From Pseudogulbenkiania ferrooxidans 2002 (GTDB lineage Bacteria; Pseudomonadota; Gammaproteobacteria; Burkholderiales; Chromobacteriaceae): 64,000 nucleotides of DNA. The stretch covers positions 310,001 to 374,000 of the forward strand of contig NZ_ACIS01000003.1 in the NCBI RefSeq assembly GCF_000174355.1, read 5' to 3'. The number at the start of each line of letters is the position of its first letter. The stretch's first letter is position 1. This document shows, piece after piece, positions 33,932-42,990 of the stretch. Both the position numbers and the translations under genes were made by a program. Under the pieces are notes generated by a model. That model made no database searches and was not told where the DNA came from. It saw nothing but the letters and a program-made list of their open reading frames with translations.

Positions 33932-34831
33932 TCAGAACAGCCCGCTGGTCGCCGAGAAATCGGCGACGCGGCTTACCATGTCGCGCAGCTTCAGCACCAC
34001 CAGGCGGGTGTCGTCCCGCCGCGACTGGAAGGTGTAGTGGAGTGGGGCCAGCGCCGGCTGACTCTCCACGATGCACAGCTGGCCACGCCGCGACAGGGCA
34101 TGCGCCCACCCCTCCGGCAGAAAGCCGATCCCGACGCCGTCAACCAGCATCCCCGCCACCGCCCCCCAGCCATTGCAGGTCAGCCGTCGCTCAATCTCGA
34201 CCGGCTGGGTGCCGAGCCAGTCGTCCAGCAAGCGCGTCGTGCCGGCGCCGAGGTGCAGGGTGATCAGCGGCAGCGCGCGCAGCAGCTCGGCACTCAGCAC
34301 CCGGCTCGCCCCCACCAGGGCGGGAGACGCCACCCACAGGAAATGGGCCTGGCCCACCGGCTGCGACAGCACGGTGCTGCGCGACGAGCGTCCCGCCACC
34401 ACCGCGAAGTCCAGCTCACCGTCGCTGACGCGTTGTTCCAGCACGGTGCCGATGTCGACGTAGGGCTCCAGCACCAGGCGGGGAAACGCCTCGCGGGCCT
34501 GCGTCAGCAGCTTGGGCAACCACGTCAGCGCTGCCAGCTCGCCCACACCAAAACGGCAGCGCCCGGTCAACCCGCTGTCCTTGCCCAGCGCAAGCACTAG
34601 CCGGTCGGCGGACTGCAGCACCTCGGCGGCATGAGGCAGCAGGCGGGCCCCGGCCGGGGTCAGCACGGCGCGATGGCCGCTACGATCGAACAGGCTCTCG
34701 CCAAGCGATTGCTCCAGCTCCGCGATACGTTTCGACAGCGAAGAGAGCGACAGATGCAGCCGTTCGGCCGCGACGGCGAAGCTGGTGCAGGTCGCGGCAC
34801 AGAAGAAGGCGTCGAGTTGCTTCAGGGTCAT
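33932..34831 (-). CDS. LysR-family transcriptional regulator
   Basis: A 299-residue LTTR. The N-terminal helix-turn-helix begins MTLKQLDAFFCAATCTSFAVAAERLHLSLSSLSKRI, followed by the linker helix and a periplasmic-binding-like effector domain from about residue 90. It diverges from the FMN 2-hydroxyacid dehydrogenase gene, with an 8-bp inverted repeat between them, so it most likely controls that gene in response to a hydroxy acid. Converges with the response-regulator gene, 41 bases apart. Confidence 0.9.
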   Translation of the reverse strand: MTLKQLDAFFCAATCTSFAVAAERLHLSLSSLSKRIAELEQSLGESLFDRSGHRAVLTPAGARLLPHAAEVLQSADRLVLALGKDSGLTGRCRFGVGELAALTWLPKLLTQAREAFPRLVLEPYVDIGTVLEQRVSDGELDFAVVAGRSSRSTVLSQPVGQAHFLWVASPALVGASRVLSAELLRALPLITLHLGAGTTRLLDDWLGTQPVEIERRLTCNGWGAVAGMLVDGVGIGFLPEGWAHALSRRGQLCIVESQPALAPLHYTFQSRRDDTRLVVLKLRDMVSRVADFSATSGLF

Positions 34832-34874
34832 GGAGGGGAAAGGCCGAGGGTTGGAGATGAAAAACTATATCAAA

Positions 34875-34908
34875 AAAGCGAACAAACAATCTGAAATTTA
34901 TTCGCTTT
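34875..34908. promoter_or_regulatory. Inverted repeat in the LysR/dehydrogenase divergent region
   Basis: AAAGCGAA (34875-34882) and TTCGCTTT (34901-34908), perfect 8-bp arms with an 18-bp AT-rich spacer. A candidate LysR binding region; the divergent promoters must lie in this AT-rich block. Confidence 0.45.
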
Positions 34909-35016
34909 ATTGAATCAACAGGATTGTCTAGTCTGGCTCCTGACAACCTTGCCGCGTCAGGCCGGCGTCGCGCCGGAACGCGGCGCCACCGAGTGCAACC
35001 GGAGTCCCCGACCACC

Positions 35017-36237
35017 ATGACACACACCCCTACCCTCTCCCTGCCCGAGTGCCGCGCGGCGACCAGCGCGCCCGCCCGGCTGCCACGCTCCTTGCGTGGC
35101 GTGCTGGCACTGGATGACTTCGAGGCGCTGGCCAGACAGCGTCTGCCACGTCCCATTTTCGGCTACGTCGCCGGCGCGGCGGAAGACAATGCCTCGCTGG
35201 CGGACAACCGCGCCGCCTTTGGCGATTACGGTTTCCAGACCCGGGTGCTGGTCGACGTGTCGCAACGCAATCAGAGCGTGGAACTGTTCGGCCGCCGCTA
35301 TGCCGCGCCGTTCGGCATCGCCCCGATGGGGATCAGCGCGCTGTCGGCCTATCGCGGCGACATCGTGCTGGCCCGCGCCGCTCAGGCCGCCAACATCCCC
35401 GCCATCCTCAGCGGCACCTCCCTGATCCCGCTGGAGGAGGTCATCGAGCAGGCGCCGGGCACCTGGTTCCAGGCCTATCTGCCGGGCGATCCGGCACGCA
35501 TCGACGCCCTGGTGCAACGCGTGGCCAGGGCCGGAGTGGAGACGCTGGTGCTGACCGTGGACATACCGGTGTCGGCCAACCGTGAAAACAACGTGCGCAC
35601 CGGCTTCTCCACCCCCTTGCGCCCCAGTCTGGCGCTGGCGTACCAGGGGCTGACGCACCCGCGCTGGCTGCTGGGGGTGTTGTTGCGCACCCTGCTGAAG
35701 CACGGCATGCCGCACTTCGAAAACTCGTTTGCGACGCGCGGCGCGCCGATCATCTCCGCCAGCGTGCTGCGCGACTTCTCCGCGCGCGACCACCTGAGCT
35801 GGCCCCACTTCGACCGCATCCGCCGCCAGTGGAAGGGGCCGCTGATCATCAAGGGCATCCTGAGCGCGGAGGATGCGCGGCAAGCACGGCTGCACGGGGC
35901 TGACGGCATCATCGTCTCCAACCACGGCGGCCGGCAGCTGGACGGCGCCGTCTCCCCGCTGCGCGTGCTGCCGGACATCGTCGATGTGGCGCAGGACATG
36001 ACCGTCATGATGGACAGCGGCGTGCGCCGCGGCAGCGACGTGCTGAAAGCCCTGGCGCTGGGCGCACGCTGCGTGTTCGTCGGCCGTCCGTTCAACTACG
36101 CGGCGGCCGTGGCCGGCGAGGCCGGGGTGGCACATGCCTGCCGCCTGCTCTACGACGAGGTCGATCGCAATATGGCGATGCTGGGTGTCAACAGCTGCGC
36201 GGAGCTGCACGCCGGCCTGCTGCACAGGAAGGCTTAG
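35017..36237 (+). CDS. FMN-dependent alpha-hydroxy acid dehydrogenase (LldD/mandelate dehydrogenase family)
   Basis: A 406-residue TIM-barrel flavoenzyme oxidising L-lactate or a related 2-hydroxy acid. FMN contacts are in APMGISALSAY and the catalytic base His303 in SNHGGRQLDG; MMDSGVRRGSDVLKALALGA and FVGRPFNYA complete the phosphate site. A family insertion loop follows residue 190 (FSTPLRPSLALAYQG). I chose the ATG at 35017 (GGAG 12 bases upstream); the open frame back to 34924 is basic and non-conserved. The exact substrate is unproven because lactate, mandelate and glycolate enzymes look alike here. Confidence 0.87.
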   Translation: MTHTPTLSLPECRAATSAPARLPRSLRGVLALDDFEALARQRLPRPIFGYVAGAAEDNASLADNRAAFGDYGFQTRVLVDVSQRNQSVELFGRRYAAPFGIAPMGISALSAYRGDIVLARAAQAANIPAILSGTSLIPLEEVIEQAPGTWFQAYLPGDPARIDALVQRVARAGVETLVLTVDIPVSANRENNVRTGFSTPLRPSLALAYQGLTHPRWLLGVLLRTLLKHGMPHFENSFATRGAPIISASVLRDFSARDHLSWPHFDRIRRQWKGPLIIKGILSAEDARQARLHGADGIIVSNHGGRQLDGAVSPLRVLPDIVDVAQDMTVMMDSGVRRGSDVLKALALGARCVFVGRPFNYAAAVAGEAGVAHACRLLYDEVDRNMAMLGVNSCAELHAGLLHRKA

Positions 36238-36270
36238 CCCCGCCTTCACCGCTCACACCGACCAAAAAAG

Positions 36271-36292
36271 AAGCCCAACCGAGGTTGGGCTT
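36271..36292 (+). terminator. Intrinsic terminator
   Basis: AAGCCCAACC-GA-GGTTGGGCTT, a 10-bp stem preceded by an A-run, 33 bases after the dehydrogenase stop; only a weak T-run follows. Confidence 0.7.
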
Positions 36293-36334
36293 ATCAAGTT
36301 CACACCGTGTGGGTCTTCAATCTGTTCAGGGTCT

Positions 36335-36447
36335 TGCTGCGCGTTCCTGATCGGGGCTCATGCGCTGTTCTGCGCGTGCAAATCTCCGATTTGCTCAGCC
36401 ATGATCCTCATTCATGTACTCCAGTACGTTCCCGTTCCGTGCTGCTC
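36335..36447. repeat. Structured intergenic repeat, second diverged copy
   Basis: On the minus strand this reads GGAACGGGAACGTACTGGAG, then GTACATGAATGAGGAT, GGCTGAGC and AATC..ATTTGCACGCGCAGAAC, paralleling the element at 10880-11015 (GGAACCGGAATGTAC, GTACATGAGGAT, GCTGAGC, GTGCAAATC) in the same order. It lies after the hydroxyacid dehydrogenase terminator and before the mmsA stop. Non-coding. Confidence 0.5.
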
Positions 36448-36491
36448 TTCGCCCCACTGAGGGCCGCTCGCGACAGACCGAGAGCCGATTC

Positions 36492-37985
36492 TTACAAACT
36501 GGGGAAGGCGAACTGCGACGCCTCGTGGCTGGCGCGTTGCGGCCAGCGCTGGGTGATGGCCTTGCGACGGGTGTAGAAGCGCACGCCGTCCGGGCCGTAG
36601 GCGTGCAGGTCGCCGAACAGCGAACGCTTCCAGCCGCCGAAGCTGTGGTAGGCCACCGGCACCGGCAGCGGCACGTTGATGCCGACCATGCCGACTTCGA
36701 TCTGGTCGGCGAACAGCCGCGCCGCCTCGCCGTCGCGGGTGAAGATGCAGGTGCCGTTGCCGTATTCGTGGGCGTTGATCAGGGCGATGGCCTCTTCCAG
36801 GCTGTTGACGCGTACCACGCACAGTACTGGCCCGAAGATCTCTTCCTTGTAGATGCGCATGTCCGGGGTAACGCGGTCGAACAGCGTGCCGCCCACGAAG
36901 TAGCCATTGTCGTGGCCGGCCACGCGGTAGTCGCGACCATCCACCACCAGCTCTGCACCGGCAGCCACGCCGTCATCGATATAGCCCACCACCTTGTCGC
37001 GGGCGGCAGCGGTCACCAGCGGGCCCATGTCGAGGCCGCAGGTGGTGCCGGCGCCGATCTTCAGCGCCTGGATTTGCGGGGTGAGCTTGGCGATCAGCGC
37101 GTCGGCCACCTGGTCGCCGACGCACACCGCCACCGAGATCGCCATGCAGCGCTCGCCGCAGGAGCCGTAGGCGGCACCCATCAGCGCGTTCACCGCATTG
37201 TTCAGGTCGGCATCCGGCATCAGTACGGCGTGGTTCTTGGCGCCGCCCAGAGCCTGCACGCGCTTGCCGCGCTTGGTGCCTTCGGCATAGATGTACTCGG
37301 CGATCGGGGTGGAGCCGACGAAGCTCAGCGCCTTCACTTCCGGCGCTTCGATCAGCGCGTCCACCGCTTCCTTGTCGCCGTGCACCACGTTCATCACGCC
37401 CTTCGGCAGACCGGCTTCGTGCAGCAGCTGCGCGATCAGCAGGGTGGAGCTGGGGTCGCGCTCGGACGGCTTGAGGATGAAGGTGTTGCCGCAGGCGATG
37501 GCGAGCGGGTACATCCACAGCGGCACCATGGCCGGGAAGTTGAACGGGGTGATGCCGGCCACCACGCCGAGCGGCTGGAAATCGCTCCAGGCGTCGATGT
37601 TGGGGCCGACGTTGCGGTTGTACTCGCCCTTGAGCAGTTCCGGCACGCCGCAGGCGTACTCGACGTTCTCGATGCCGCGCTTGAGTTCGCCGGCGGCGTC
37701 TTCCAGGGTCTTGCCGTGTTCCTCGCTGATGAGCTGGGCGATGCGTGCTTCGTTAGCTTCCAACAGTTGCTTGAAGCGGAACATCACCTGCGCGCGCTTG
37801 GCGGGAGGGGTGTTGCGCCAGGCCGGGTAGGCGGCCTGGGCGGCGGCGATGGCCTGCTGCACGGTGGCGACGTCGGCCAGCGGCAACTGGCGGATGGCCT
37901 CGCCGGTAGAGGGGTTGAATACCGCTGCGGTGCGGCTGCCGCCCGCGCTCAGTTCGCCGTTGATCAGATGATTGAGGATGCTCAT
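36492..37985 (-). CDS. mmsA: CoA-acylating (methyl)malonate-semialdehyde dehydrogenase
   Basis: A 497-residue aldehyde dehydrogenase that turns malonate- or methylmalonate-semialdehyde plus CoA into acetyl- or propionyl-CoA. It carries the family traits: catalytic Cys280 in SCGERCMA, and LGGAKNH in place of the ELGGK glutamate of hydrolytic ALDHs, as expected for CoA-acylating enzymes. NAD-site motif is [15 protein letters not shown]. With the aminotransferase and cupin upstream it makes a beta-alanine degradation operon (beta-alanine to malonate semialdehyde to acetyl-CoA); valine or inositol catabolism is the alternative. Confidence 0.9.
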   Translation of the reverse strand: MSILNHLINGELSAGGSRTAAVFNPSTGEAIRQLPLADVATVQQAIAAAQAAYPAWRNTPPAKRAQVMFRFKQLLEANEARIAQLISEEHGKTLEDAAGELKRGIENVEYACGVPELLKGEYNRNVGPNIDAWSDFQPLGVVAGITPFNFPAMVPLWMYPLAIACGNTFILKPSERDPSSTLLIAQLLHEAGLPKGVMNVVHGDKEAVDALIEAPEVKALSFVGSTPIAEYIYAEGTKRGKRVQALGGAKNHAVLMPDADLNNAVNALMGAAYGSCGERCMAISVAVCVGDQVADALIAKLTPQIQALKIGAGTTCGLDMGPLVTAAARDKVVGYIDDGVAAGAELVVDGRDYRVAGHDNGYFVGGTLFDRVTPDMRIYKEEIFGPVLCVVRVNSLEEAIALINAHEYGNGTCIFTRDGEAARLFADQIEVGMVGINVPLPVPVAYHSFGGWKRSLFGDLHAYGPDGVRFYTRRKAITQRWPQRASHEASQFAFPSL

Positions 37986-38046
37986 GGTCGGTTTCTATCT
38001 CGCTAAATAGGGTCGGGACGGGGCGTGCGCAGCCCCCCCCCTTTGG

Positions 38047-38065
38047 CCTCTCGCTTCCCGAGAGG
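38047..38065 (-). terminator. Hairpin between cupin and mmsA
   Basis: CCTCTCG-CTTCC-CGAGAGG, 7-bp stem, no T-run, in the 118-bp gap upstream of mmsA. It could lower read-through from the cupin gene or stabilise the mRNA. Confidence 0.4.
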
Positions 38066-38103
38066 ACGTTGTTCCATGCTGGCCCTGCTGCCAGCCGACG
38101 CGC

Positions 38104-38397
38104 TCACCGTGGCTTGAGTTCGATCTCGATGAACGCGACTTCGTGCGCGCAGGGGTTGATCACGTTGTGCTCGGTGCCGATCAGGCGGGTATAGCTCTGG
38201 CCTGGAACCAGCGCCGCACGCCGTTCGCCGTCAGGGGTTTGCAGCAGCAGCTCGCCGTGAGTGATCGGCACCACGACGTATTCCATGCCGTGGCGGTGGT
38301 AGCCGGTTTCGGCACCGGGGGCAAAGCGCCACTCGGTCACCACCACCTTGTCGTTGTCGATCTGCACCGTGGGGACGGCCTGGGGACGTTCCGTCAT
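38104..38397 (-). CDS. Small cupin-domain protein
   Basis: A 97-residue single-domain cupin. The first motif is GAETGYHRHGMEYVVVPITHGEL (metal-binding His, His and Glu) and the second is QSYTRLIGTEHNVIN (His). The start is separated from the aminotransferase stop by one base, so the two are translated together. Such cupins accompany beta-alanine or amino-acid catabolic operons; function may be metal-dependent isomerisation or sensing, not provable here. Confidence 0.8.
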   Translation of the reverse strand: MTERPQAVPTVQIDNDKVVVTEWRFAPGAETGYHRHGMEYVVVPITHGELLLQTPDGERRAALVPGQSYTRLIGTEHNVINPCAHEVAFIEIELKPR

Positions 38398-38398
38398 C

Positions 38399-39742
38399 TC
38401 AGGCCACCTCGTTGAGGGCTTCGCCCACGGCGTCGAACAGGCGGTCGAGCTCGGCCGGGGTGCTGGTGAACGGAGGGCCGAACTGCAGGCAGTCGCCGCC
38501 GTAGCGCACGTAGAAGCCTTTTTTCCACAACTTCATCGCCGCCTCGAACGGACGCACGATGGCGTCGCCGTCGCGCGGGGCGAGCTGGATCGCGCCCGCC
38601 AGGCCGCAGTTGCGGATGTCCACCACGTGCTGGCTGCCCTTGACGCCGTGGATGGCGTTCTCGAAGTGCGGCGCCAGCTCGGCGACGCGCGCCACCAGGT
38701 TTTCGCGCTCCAGGATGTCGAGCGCGGCCAGCCCGGCGGCGCAGGCCACCGGGTGCGCCGAGTAGGTGTAGCCCTGGGTGAACTCCACCGCGTACTCGGG
38801 GATGTTCTGGTTCATGAAGGTGTTGTAGATCTCGTTGCTCGCCACCACCGCGCCCATCGGCACGGCGCCGTTGGTGAGCTGCTTGGCGAGGTTCATGATG
38901 TCCGGCACCACGCCGAAATAGTCCGCCCCGAACAGCGAACCGGTGCGGCCGAAACCGGTGATCACCTCGTCGAAGATCAGCAGGATGTTGTGCTGGTCGC
39001 AGATCTGGCGCAGGCGCTGCAGGTAGCCCGCCGGCGGCACGATCACGCCGGCCGAGCCCGCCATCGGCTCGACGATGACGGCGGCGATGTTGGAAGCGTC
39101 GTGCAGCTCGATCAGGCGCAGCAGGTCGTCGGCCAGTTCGATGCCGTGCTCGGGCAGGCCGCGGCTGAAGGCGTTCTGCGGCAGCAGCGTGTGCGGCAGG
39201 TGGTCGACGTCGAGCAGCTGGCCGTAGGCCTTGCGGTTGCCGTTGATGCCGCCGAGGCTGGTGCCGGCGATGTTGACGCCGTGGTAGCCACGGGCGCGGC
39301 CGATCAGCTTGGTCTTGCTGGCCTGCCCTTTCAGGCGCCAGTAGGCGCGCGCCATCTTCACCGCGGTGTCGGCGCACTCCGAGCCGGAGTTGGTGAAGAA
39401 CACGTGGTCGAGGCCCGCTGGAGTCATGCTGGCGACTTTTTCGGCCAACCTGAACGACAGCGGGTGGCCGAACTGGAACGCAGGGGAGTAGTCCAGCGTG
39501 CCGAGCTGCTGGTACACCGCCTCGGCGATCTCCTTGCGGGCATGGCCGGCGCCGCAGCACCACAGGCTCGACAGGCTGTCGAAGATCTGGCGGCCATCGG
39601 CATCGGTCAGGTAGTTGCCGCTGGCGGCGACGATCAGGCGCGGGTCGCGTTGGAAATTGCGGTTGGCGGTGAATGGCATCCAGTGCGCACGCAGATCGAG
39701 ACCGGCGGCGACAGGCGGAACGGCAGGCTGGGGGGAATTCAT
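38399..39742 (-). CDS. Omega-amino acid (beta-alanine)--pyruvate aminotransferase
   Basis: A 447-residue class III PLP enzyme. GSECADTAVKMARAYW and DEVITGFGRTG (Asp258) precede the PLP lysine Lys287 in NLAKQLTNG. The N-terminal HWMPFTANRNFQRDPRL and GLAALDILERENL are typical of beta-alanine:pyruvate transaminases (BauA/OapT). GGGAG eight bases before the ATG at 39742 fixes the start. With mmsA downstream the pathway beta-alanine to malonate semialdehyde to acetyl-CoA is complete. A one-step use of other omega-amines is also possible. Confidence 0.88.
   Translation of the reverse strand: MNSPQPAVPPVAAGLDLRAHWMPFTANRNFQRDPRLIVAASGNYLTDADGRQIFDSLSSLWCCGAGHARKEIAEAVYQQLGTLDYSPAFQFGHPLSFRLAEKVASMTPAGLDHVFFTNSGSECADTAVKMARAYWRLKGQASKTKLIGRARGYHGVNIAGTSLGGINGNRKAYGQLLDVDHLPHTLLPQNAFSRGLPEHGIELADDLLRLIELHDASNIAAVIVEPMAGSAGVIVPPAGYLQRLRQICDQHNILLIFDEVITGFGRTGSLFGADYFGVVPDIMNLAKQLTNGAVPMGAVVASNEIYNTFMNQNIPEYAVEFTQGYTYSAHPVACAAGLAALDILERENLVARVAELAPHFENAIHGVKGSQHVVDIRNCGLAGAIQLAPRDGDAIVRPFEAAMKLWKKGFYVRYGGDCLQFGPPFTSTPAELDRLFDAVGEALNEVA
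39440..39451 (+). repeat. DUS-like 12-mer, copy 8 (inside the aminotransferase gene)
   Basis: Perfect copy; on the gene strand AGG TTG GCC GAA encodes Arg-Leu-Ala-Glu. Confidence 0.8.
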
Positions 39743-39867
39743 GGCACGGCTCCCGAAACGGTAAAGTGGCACAGGAAGTGGAAGAAGCGGTGCCTAGCTT
39801 GCACCAAGCCGCAAGGCGAGTTAAATCACATTCTTCTTATGTTCAGTTTTGACTTTACTCACCCATC

Positions 39868-40055
39868 AGCAAGACACACTCCCTCGCCCGGGTCAGCGAT
39901 GCCGACCTCCGCCTGTTGCGCCTGTTCAAGACCGTGCTGGAATGCGGCAGATTCTCCGCTGTCGTGCCACGCCTGGGACGCCGCCCCAACCTGATCCTGG
40001 AGCGATTGCTCGAGGAGCTGGCGGGGACATCCCAAGCCCCCGCCCGCGACCCCGT
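39868..40055 (+). pseudogene. LysR regulator remnant
   Basis: The frame reads SKTHSLARVSDADLRLLRLF and then KTVLECGRFSA, which closely resembles the N-terminus of LysR regulators usually found divergent from BauA-type aminotransferases. Resemblance is then lost (VVPRLGRRPNLILERLLEEL) and a stop comes at 40053-40055. There is no in-frame ATG (ATC at the expected place) and the effector domain is missing. I read it as a deletion remnant, its end abutting the cydB stop. Not a functional gene. Confidence 0.65.
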
Positions 40056-41066
40056 TCACGAGTAGCTCAAGCCCTCCGCCTTGCCCCAGAACACGCGATA
40101 GGCGTACACGGTGTAGCCGACGATGGTAGGCAGCACCACCGCCGCGCCCCACAGGATCACGGAGAGCGCCTCGGGGCTGGAGGCCGCCTGCCAGATGGTG
40201 AGGCGGCCGATGACGATATCGGGGAACACGCTGTAGGCCAGCCCCCAGAACGACAGCAGCACGATGCCGACGGTGGCGGCAAACGGCAGCCAGCACAGCG
40301 TGTCGTTGCCGGCGGCCTGGCGCCGCGCCAGCCGCGGCAGGCTCAGGGCGAGCAGCACGAACAGCGCCAGCGAACCCAGCGGCAACGGCAACAGCAGCAG
40401 GAAATCGGGCAGCACGAACCACTTGGCGGCGATGTGCGAGCTCGCCAGCGGTGTGGCGATGGACACCGCCAGCACCGCCAGCCCGGTACCGTACAGCGCG
40501 CGGCGCGCCCAGCCGATGGCGCGCGCCTGCAGCGCCCCGCGTGTTTTCATGATCAGCCAGCCGGCGCCGAGCAAGGCGTAGGCCGCCGCCAGCCCAACCC
40601 CGGCCAGGAGCGCGAAGCCCCACGCCGCCGCGCCCGGCGCGAAGCCGGTGAGGTAGCGCCCCAGCATCACGCCCTGGCTCAGCGCCGCCAGCAGCGAACC
40701 GGCGGCGAAGGCCGCATTCCACCACGGCTGGTGCGGGTCGCGCGCCTTGACGCGGAAGTCGAACGCCACGCCGCGCAGGATCAGCCCGAGCAGCATCAGC
40801 GCCACCGGCAGGTAGAGTTCGCCCAGGATGATGCCGTGCGCCAGCGGGAAGGCCACCAGCAACAGCCCCACGCCCAACACCAGCCAGGTCTCGTTGGCAT
40901 CCCAGAACGGGCCGATGCTGGCGATCATGGTGTCGCGCTCGGCCTTGGCACCCAGCGGCAGCAGGATGCCCACCCCCAGGTCGTAACCGTCCAGGATCAC
41001 GTAGGCCAGCAGCGAGATCGCCATCAGGCCGGCGAATACCACCGGCAACCACAGTTCCGCGTTCAT
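40056..41066 (-). CDS. cioB: Cytochrome bd-type quinol oxidase subunit II (CioB-like)
   Basis: A 336-residue protein with about eight membrane helices. It starts MNAELWLPVVFAGLMAISLLAYVILDGYDLGVG and has the conserved FWDANETWLVLGVG near residue 55. Its length of 336 is that of CioB-type rather than the longer E. coli CydB. Its ATG overlaps the subunit I stop (ATGA at 41063-41066). It scaffolds subunit I in the cytoplasmic membrane. Confidence 0.9.
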   Translation of the reverse strand: MNAELWLPVVFAGLMAISLLAYVILDGYDLGVGILLPLGAKAERDTMIASIGPFWDANETWLVLGVGLLLVAFPLAHGIILGELYLPVALMLLGLILRGVAFDFRVKARDPHQPWWNAAFAAGSLLAALSQGVMLGRYLTGFAPGAAAWGFALLAGVGLAAAYALLGAGWLIMKTRGALQARAIGWARRALYGTGLAVLAVSIATPLASSHIAAKWFVLPDFLLLLPLPLGSLALFVLLALSLPRLARRQAAGNDTLCWLPFAATVGIVLLSFWGLAYSVFPDIVIGRLTIWQAASSPEALSVILWGAAVVLPTIVGYTVYAYRVFWGKAEGLSYS

Positions 41067-42406
41067 GCTTGTTCTCCTGCCAGGTTGGCCGAAAGCGGGA
41101 GCTCATCGTGCTTGCCCGCCTTGCGCGCCAGATAGAACACCACCGAGACGTAGCTCGCCAGCAGTACCAGGTACAGCGCCAGGTACATCAGCAAGGTGGA
41201 GAGGATCATGCCGCCCGGCACCGTCGAGGCGGCGTCGGCTGTGCTGAGCACCCCGGTCACCAGCCAGGGCTGGCGACCGATCTCGGTGACGTACCAGCCC
41301 GCCAGCGTCGCCAGCCAGCCGGAAAAGGTCATGGCGGTGAGCAGCGAGACAGTCCAGCCCGCCGGCTCCCCACGGCGCAGCTGCCACGCCGCGAGCCACG
41401 CCGTCGCCAGCATCAGCACGCCGACCGCCACCATCGCGCGGAAGCTCCAGAACACCTTGCCCACCGGCGGGTGCCGGCCGGCGAACTCGTTCAGACCGCG
41501 GATCTCGCCGTCCGGCTGGTGCGTGATGATCAGGCTCGCCAACCTGGGAATGCCGATCTGGTAACGGTTGGACTGGCTCGCCTCGTCCGGTAGCGCGAAC
41601 AGCAACAGCGGCGCGCCGCGCTCGGTGTGCCACACCCCTTCCATCGCCGCGAGCTTGGCCGGCTGGTGATGGAAGGTGTTCAGGCCGTGGGCGTCGCCGG
41701 CGAGGATCTGCAGCGGAATCAGCAGCGCCGCCAGATAGACGCCGGTCTTCAGGCTGTGGCGCACCGCCAGCCCCCGATCACCGCGCCCCCAGCGGTAGGC
41801 CGACAGCCCCGCCACCAGGAACGCCACGGTCAGGCCCGAGGCCAGCAGCATGTGGATCAGGCGGTACGGCATCGACGGGTTGAAGATCACCTCCAGCCAG
41901 CTGGTGACGTGGGCCTGGCCGTTCACCATGGTGAAGCCGGCCGGGGTCTGCATCCAGGAATTGAGCGCGATGATCCAGAACGCCGACACCGTGGTGCCGA
42001 ACGCCACCAGGAAGGTGGCCAGGGTGTGCATGCGGTTGGAGACGCGCGAGCGGCCGAACAGCATGATGCCGAGGAAGGTCGCCTCCAGAAAGAACGCGGT
42101 CAGCACCTCGTAGGCCAAGAGCGGCCCGGCGATATTGCCGACGGTGCGCATGTAGCCCGGCCAGTTGGTGCCGAACTGGAAGCTCATGGTGATACCGGAC
42201 ACCACCCCGACCGCGAAGGTCAGCGCGAACACCTTGACCCAGAAGCCGTAGGCCTCCATCCACGCCTCGTCGCGCGTGGCGTTGAAGCGCCATTTGAAGA
42301 ACAGCAGCACCCAGCCCATGGCGATGCTGATGGTCGGAAACAGGATGTGGAAACTGATGTTGGCGCCGAACTGGATCCGGGCCAGGGTAACGGGATCGAA
42401 CTCCAT
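41063..42406 (-). CDS. cioA: Cytochrome bd-type quinol oxidase subunit I (CioA-like, short Q-loop)
   Basis: A 447-residue heme-bearing subunit. Heme ligands fall in GANISFHILFPT (His20) and the SMPYRLIHMLLAS helix. The periplasmic Q-loop after AGDAHGLNTFHHQPAKLAAMEG is short, and GWYVTEIGRQPW follows, both marks of the cyanide-insensitive (CIO) branch. It oxidises quinol and reduces oxygen without pumping. A GbsR-family regulator gene precedes it by 3 bases. Near its end is a DUS-like copy. Confidence 0.92.
   Translation of the reverse strand: MEFDPVTLARIQFGANISFHILFPTISIAMGWVLLFFKWRFNATRDEAWMEAYGFWVKVFALTFAVGVVSGITMSFQFGTNWPGYMRTVGNIAGPLLAYEVLTAFFLEATFLGIMLFGRSRVSNRMHTLATFLVAFGTTVSAFWIIALNSWMQTPAGFTMVNGQAHVTSWLEVIFNPSMPYRLIHMLLASGLTVAFLVAGLSAYRWGRGDRGLAVRHSLKTGVYLAALLIPLQILAGDAHGLNTFHHQPAKLAAMEGVWHTERGAPLLLFALPDEASQSNRYQIGIPRLASLIITHQPDGEIRGLNEFAGRHPPVGKVFWSFRAMVAVGVLMLATAWLAAWQLRRGEPAGWTVSLLTAMTFSGWLATLAGWYVTEIGRQPWLVTGVLSTADAASTVPGGMILSTLLMYLALYLVLLASYVSVVFYLARKAGKHDELPLSANLAGEQA
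41082..41093 (-). repeat. DUS-like 12-mer, copy 9 (inside cioA)
   Basis: AGGTTGGCCGAA on the plus strand; the gene reads TCG GCC AAC CTG, Ser-Ala-Asn-Leu, six codons before its stop. Confidence 0.8.
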
Positions 42407-42409
42407 GAC

Positions 42410-42979
42410 TCACTCCTCCTTGGCGCCGTCGCGGCCGGCCAGCCGGCCTAGGCTCTGGGTGAACTGCAGCACCTTCTGCACCTGCGCCCCCAGCTTCATC
42501 AGCCGTTGCAGGGTCTCGACGTCCATGTCGCGGATGTCGGCGAACCATTTCGTCACCAGCTCGATGAGCTGGTACATCTCCTTCATGCGCGCCTGGGCGT
42601 GGCGTTCTTCCTCGCTGCCCGGCCGCTCCAGGATCGCCCCGCGCAGCATGGTCAGGGTCGGCTCCACCTCGCGCTTCTGGCGTTCTTCGGCCAAGGTCTT
42701 GAAGATCGCCCAGACGTCGTCCGGCGTGGAAAAGTACTCGCGCCGGTCACCGGGCAGGTGCTGCAGTTTGACCAGGCGCCAGGCCTGCAACTCCTTCAGC
42801 GCCATGCTGGTATTGGAGCGGGAGCAGCCGATGGCCTCGACGATGTCGTCGGCGTTGAGCGGCTTGGGCGAGACGTACAGCAGGGCATAGATCTGACCGA
42901 CGGTGCGGTTGATGCCCCAGTGGCTGCCCATCTCGCCGAAATGCAGCACGAAGGATTGGGTCAGGGGTGGCAGGTTCAT
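42410..42979 (-). CDS. GbsR/MarR-type transcriptional regulator
   Basis: A 189-residue winged-helix protein of the GbsR family: [46 protein letters not shown] followed by [31 protein letters not shown]. The C-terminal half is helical for dimerisation. I prefer the ATG at 42979 because GGAG precedes it by a few bases; an ATG at 43024 would swallow the operator palindrome. It is the first gene of the oxidase operon (3 bases before cioA) and so probably controls it; the signal is unknown. Confidence 0.85.
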   Translation of the reverse strand: MNLPPLTQSFVLHFGEMGSHWGINRTVGQIYALLYVSPKPLNADDIVEAIGCSRSNTSMALKELQAWRLVKLQHLPGDRREYFSTPDDVWAIFKTLAEERQKREVEPTLTMLRGAILERPGSEEERHAQARMKEMYQLIELVTKWFADIRDMDVETLQRLMKLGAQVQKVLQFTQSLGRLAGRDGAKEE

Positions 42980-42990
42980 CTTTCTCCAAT

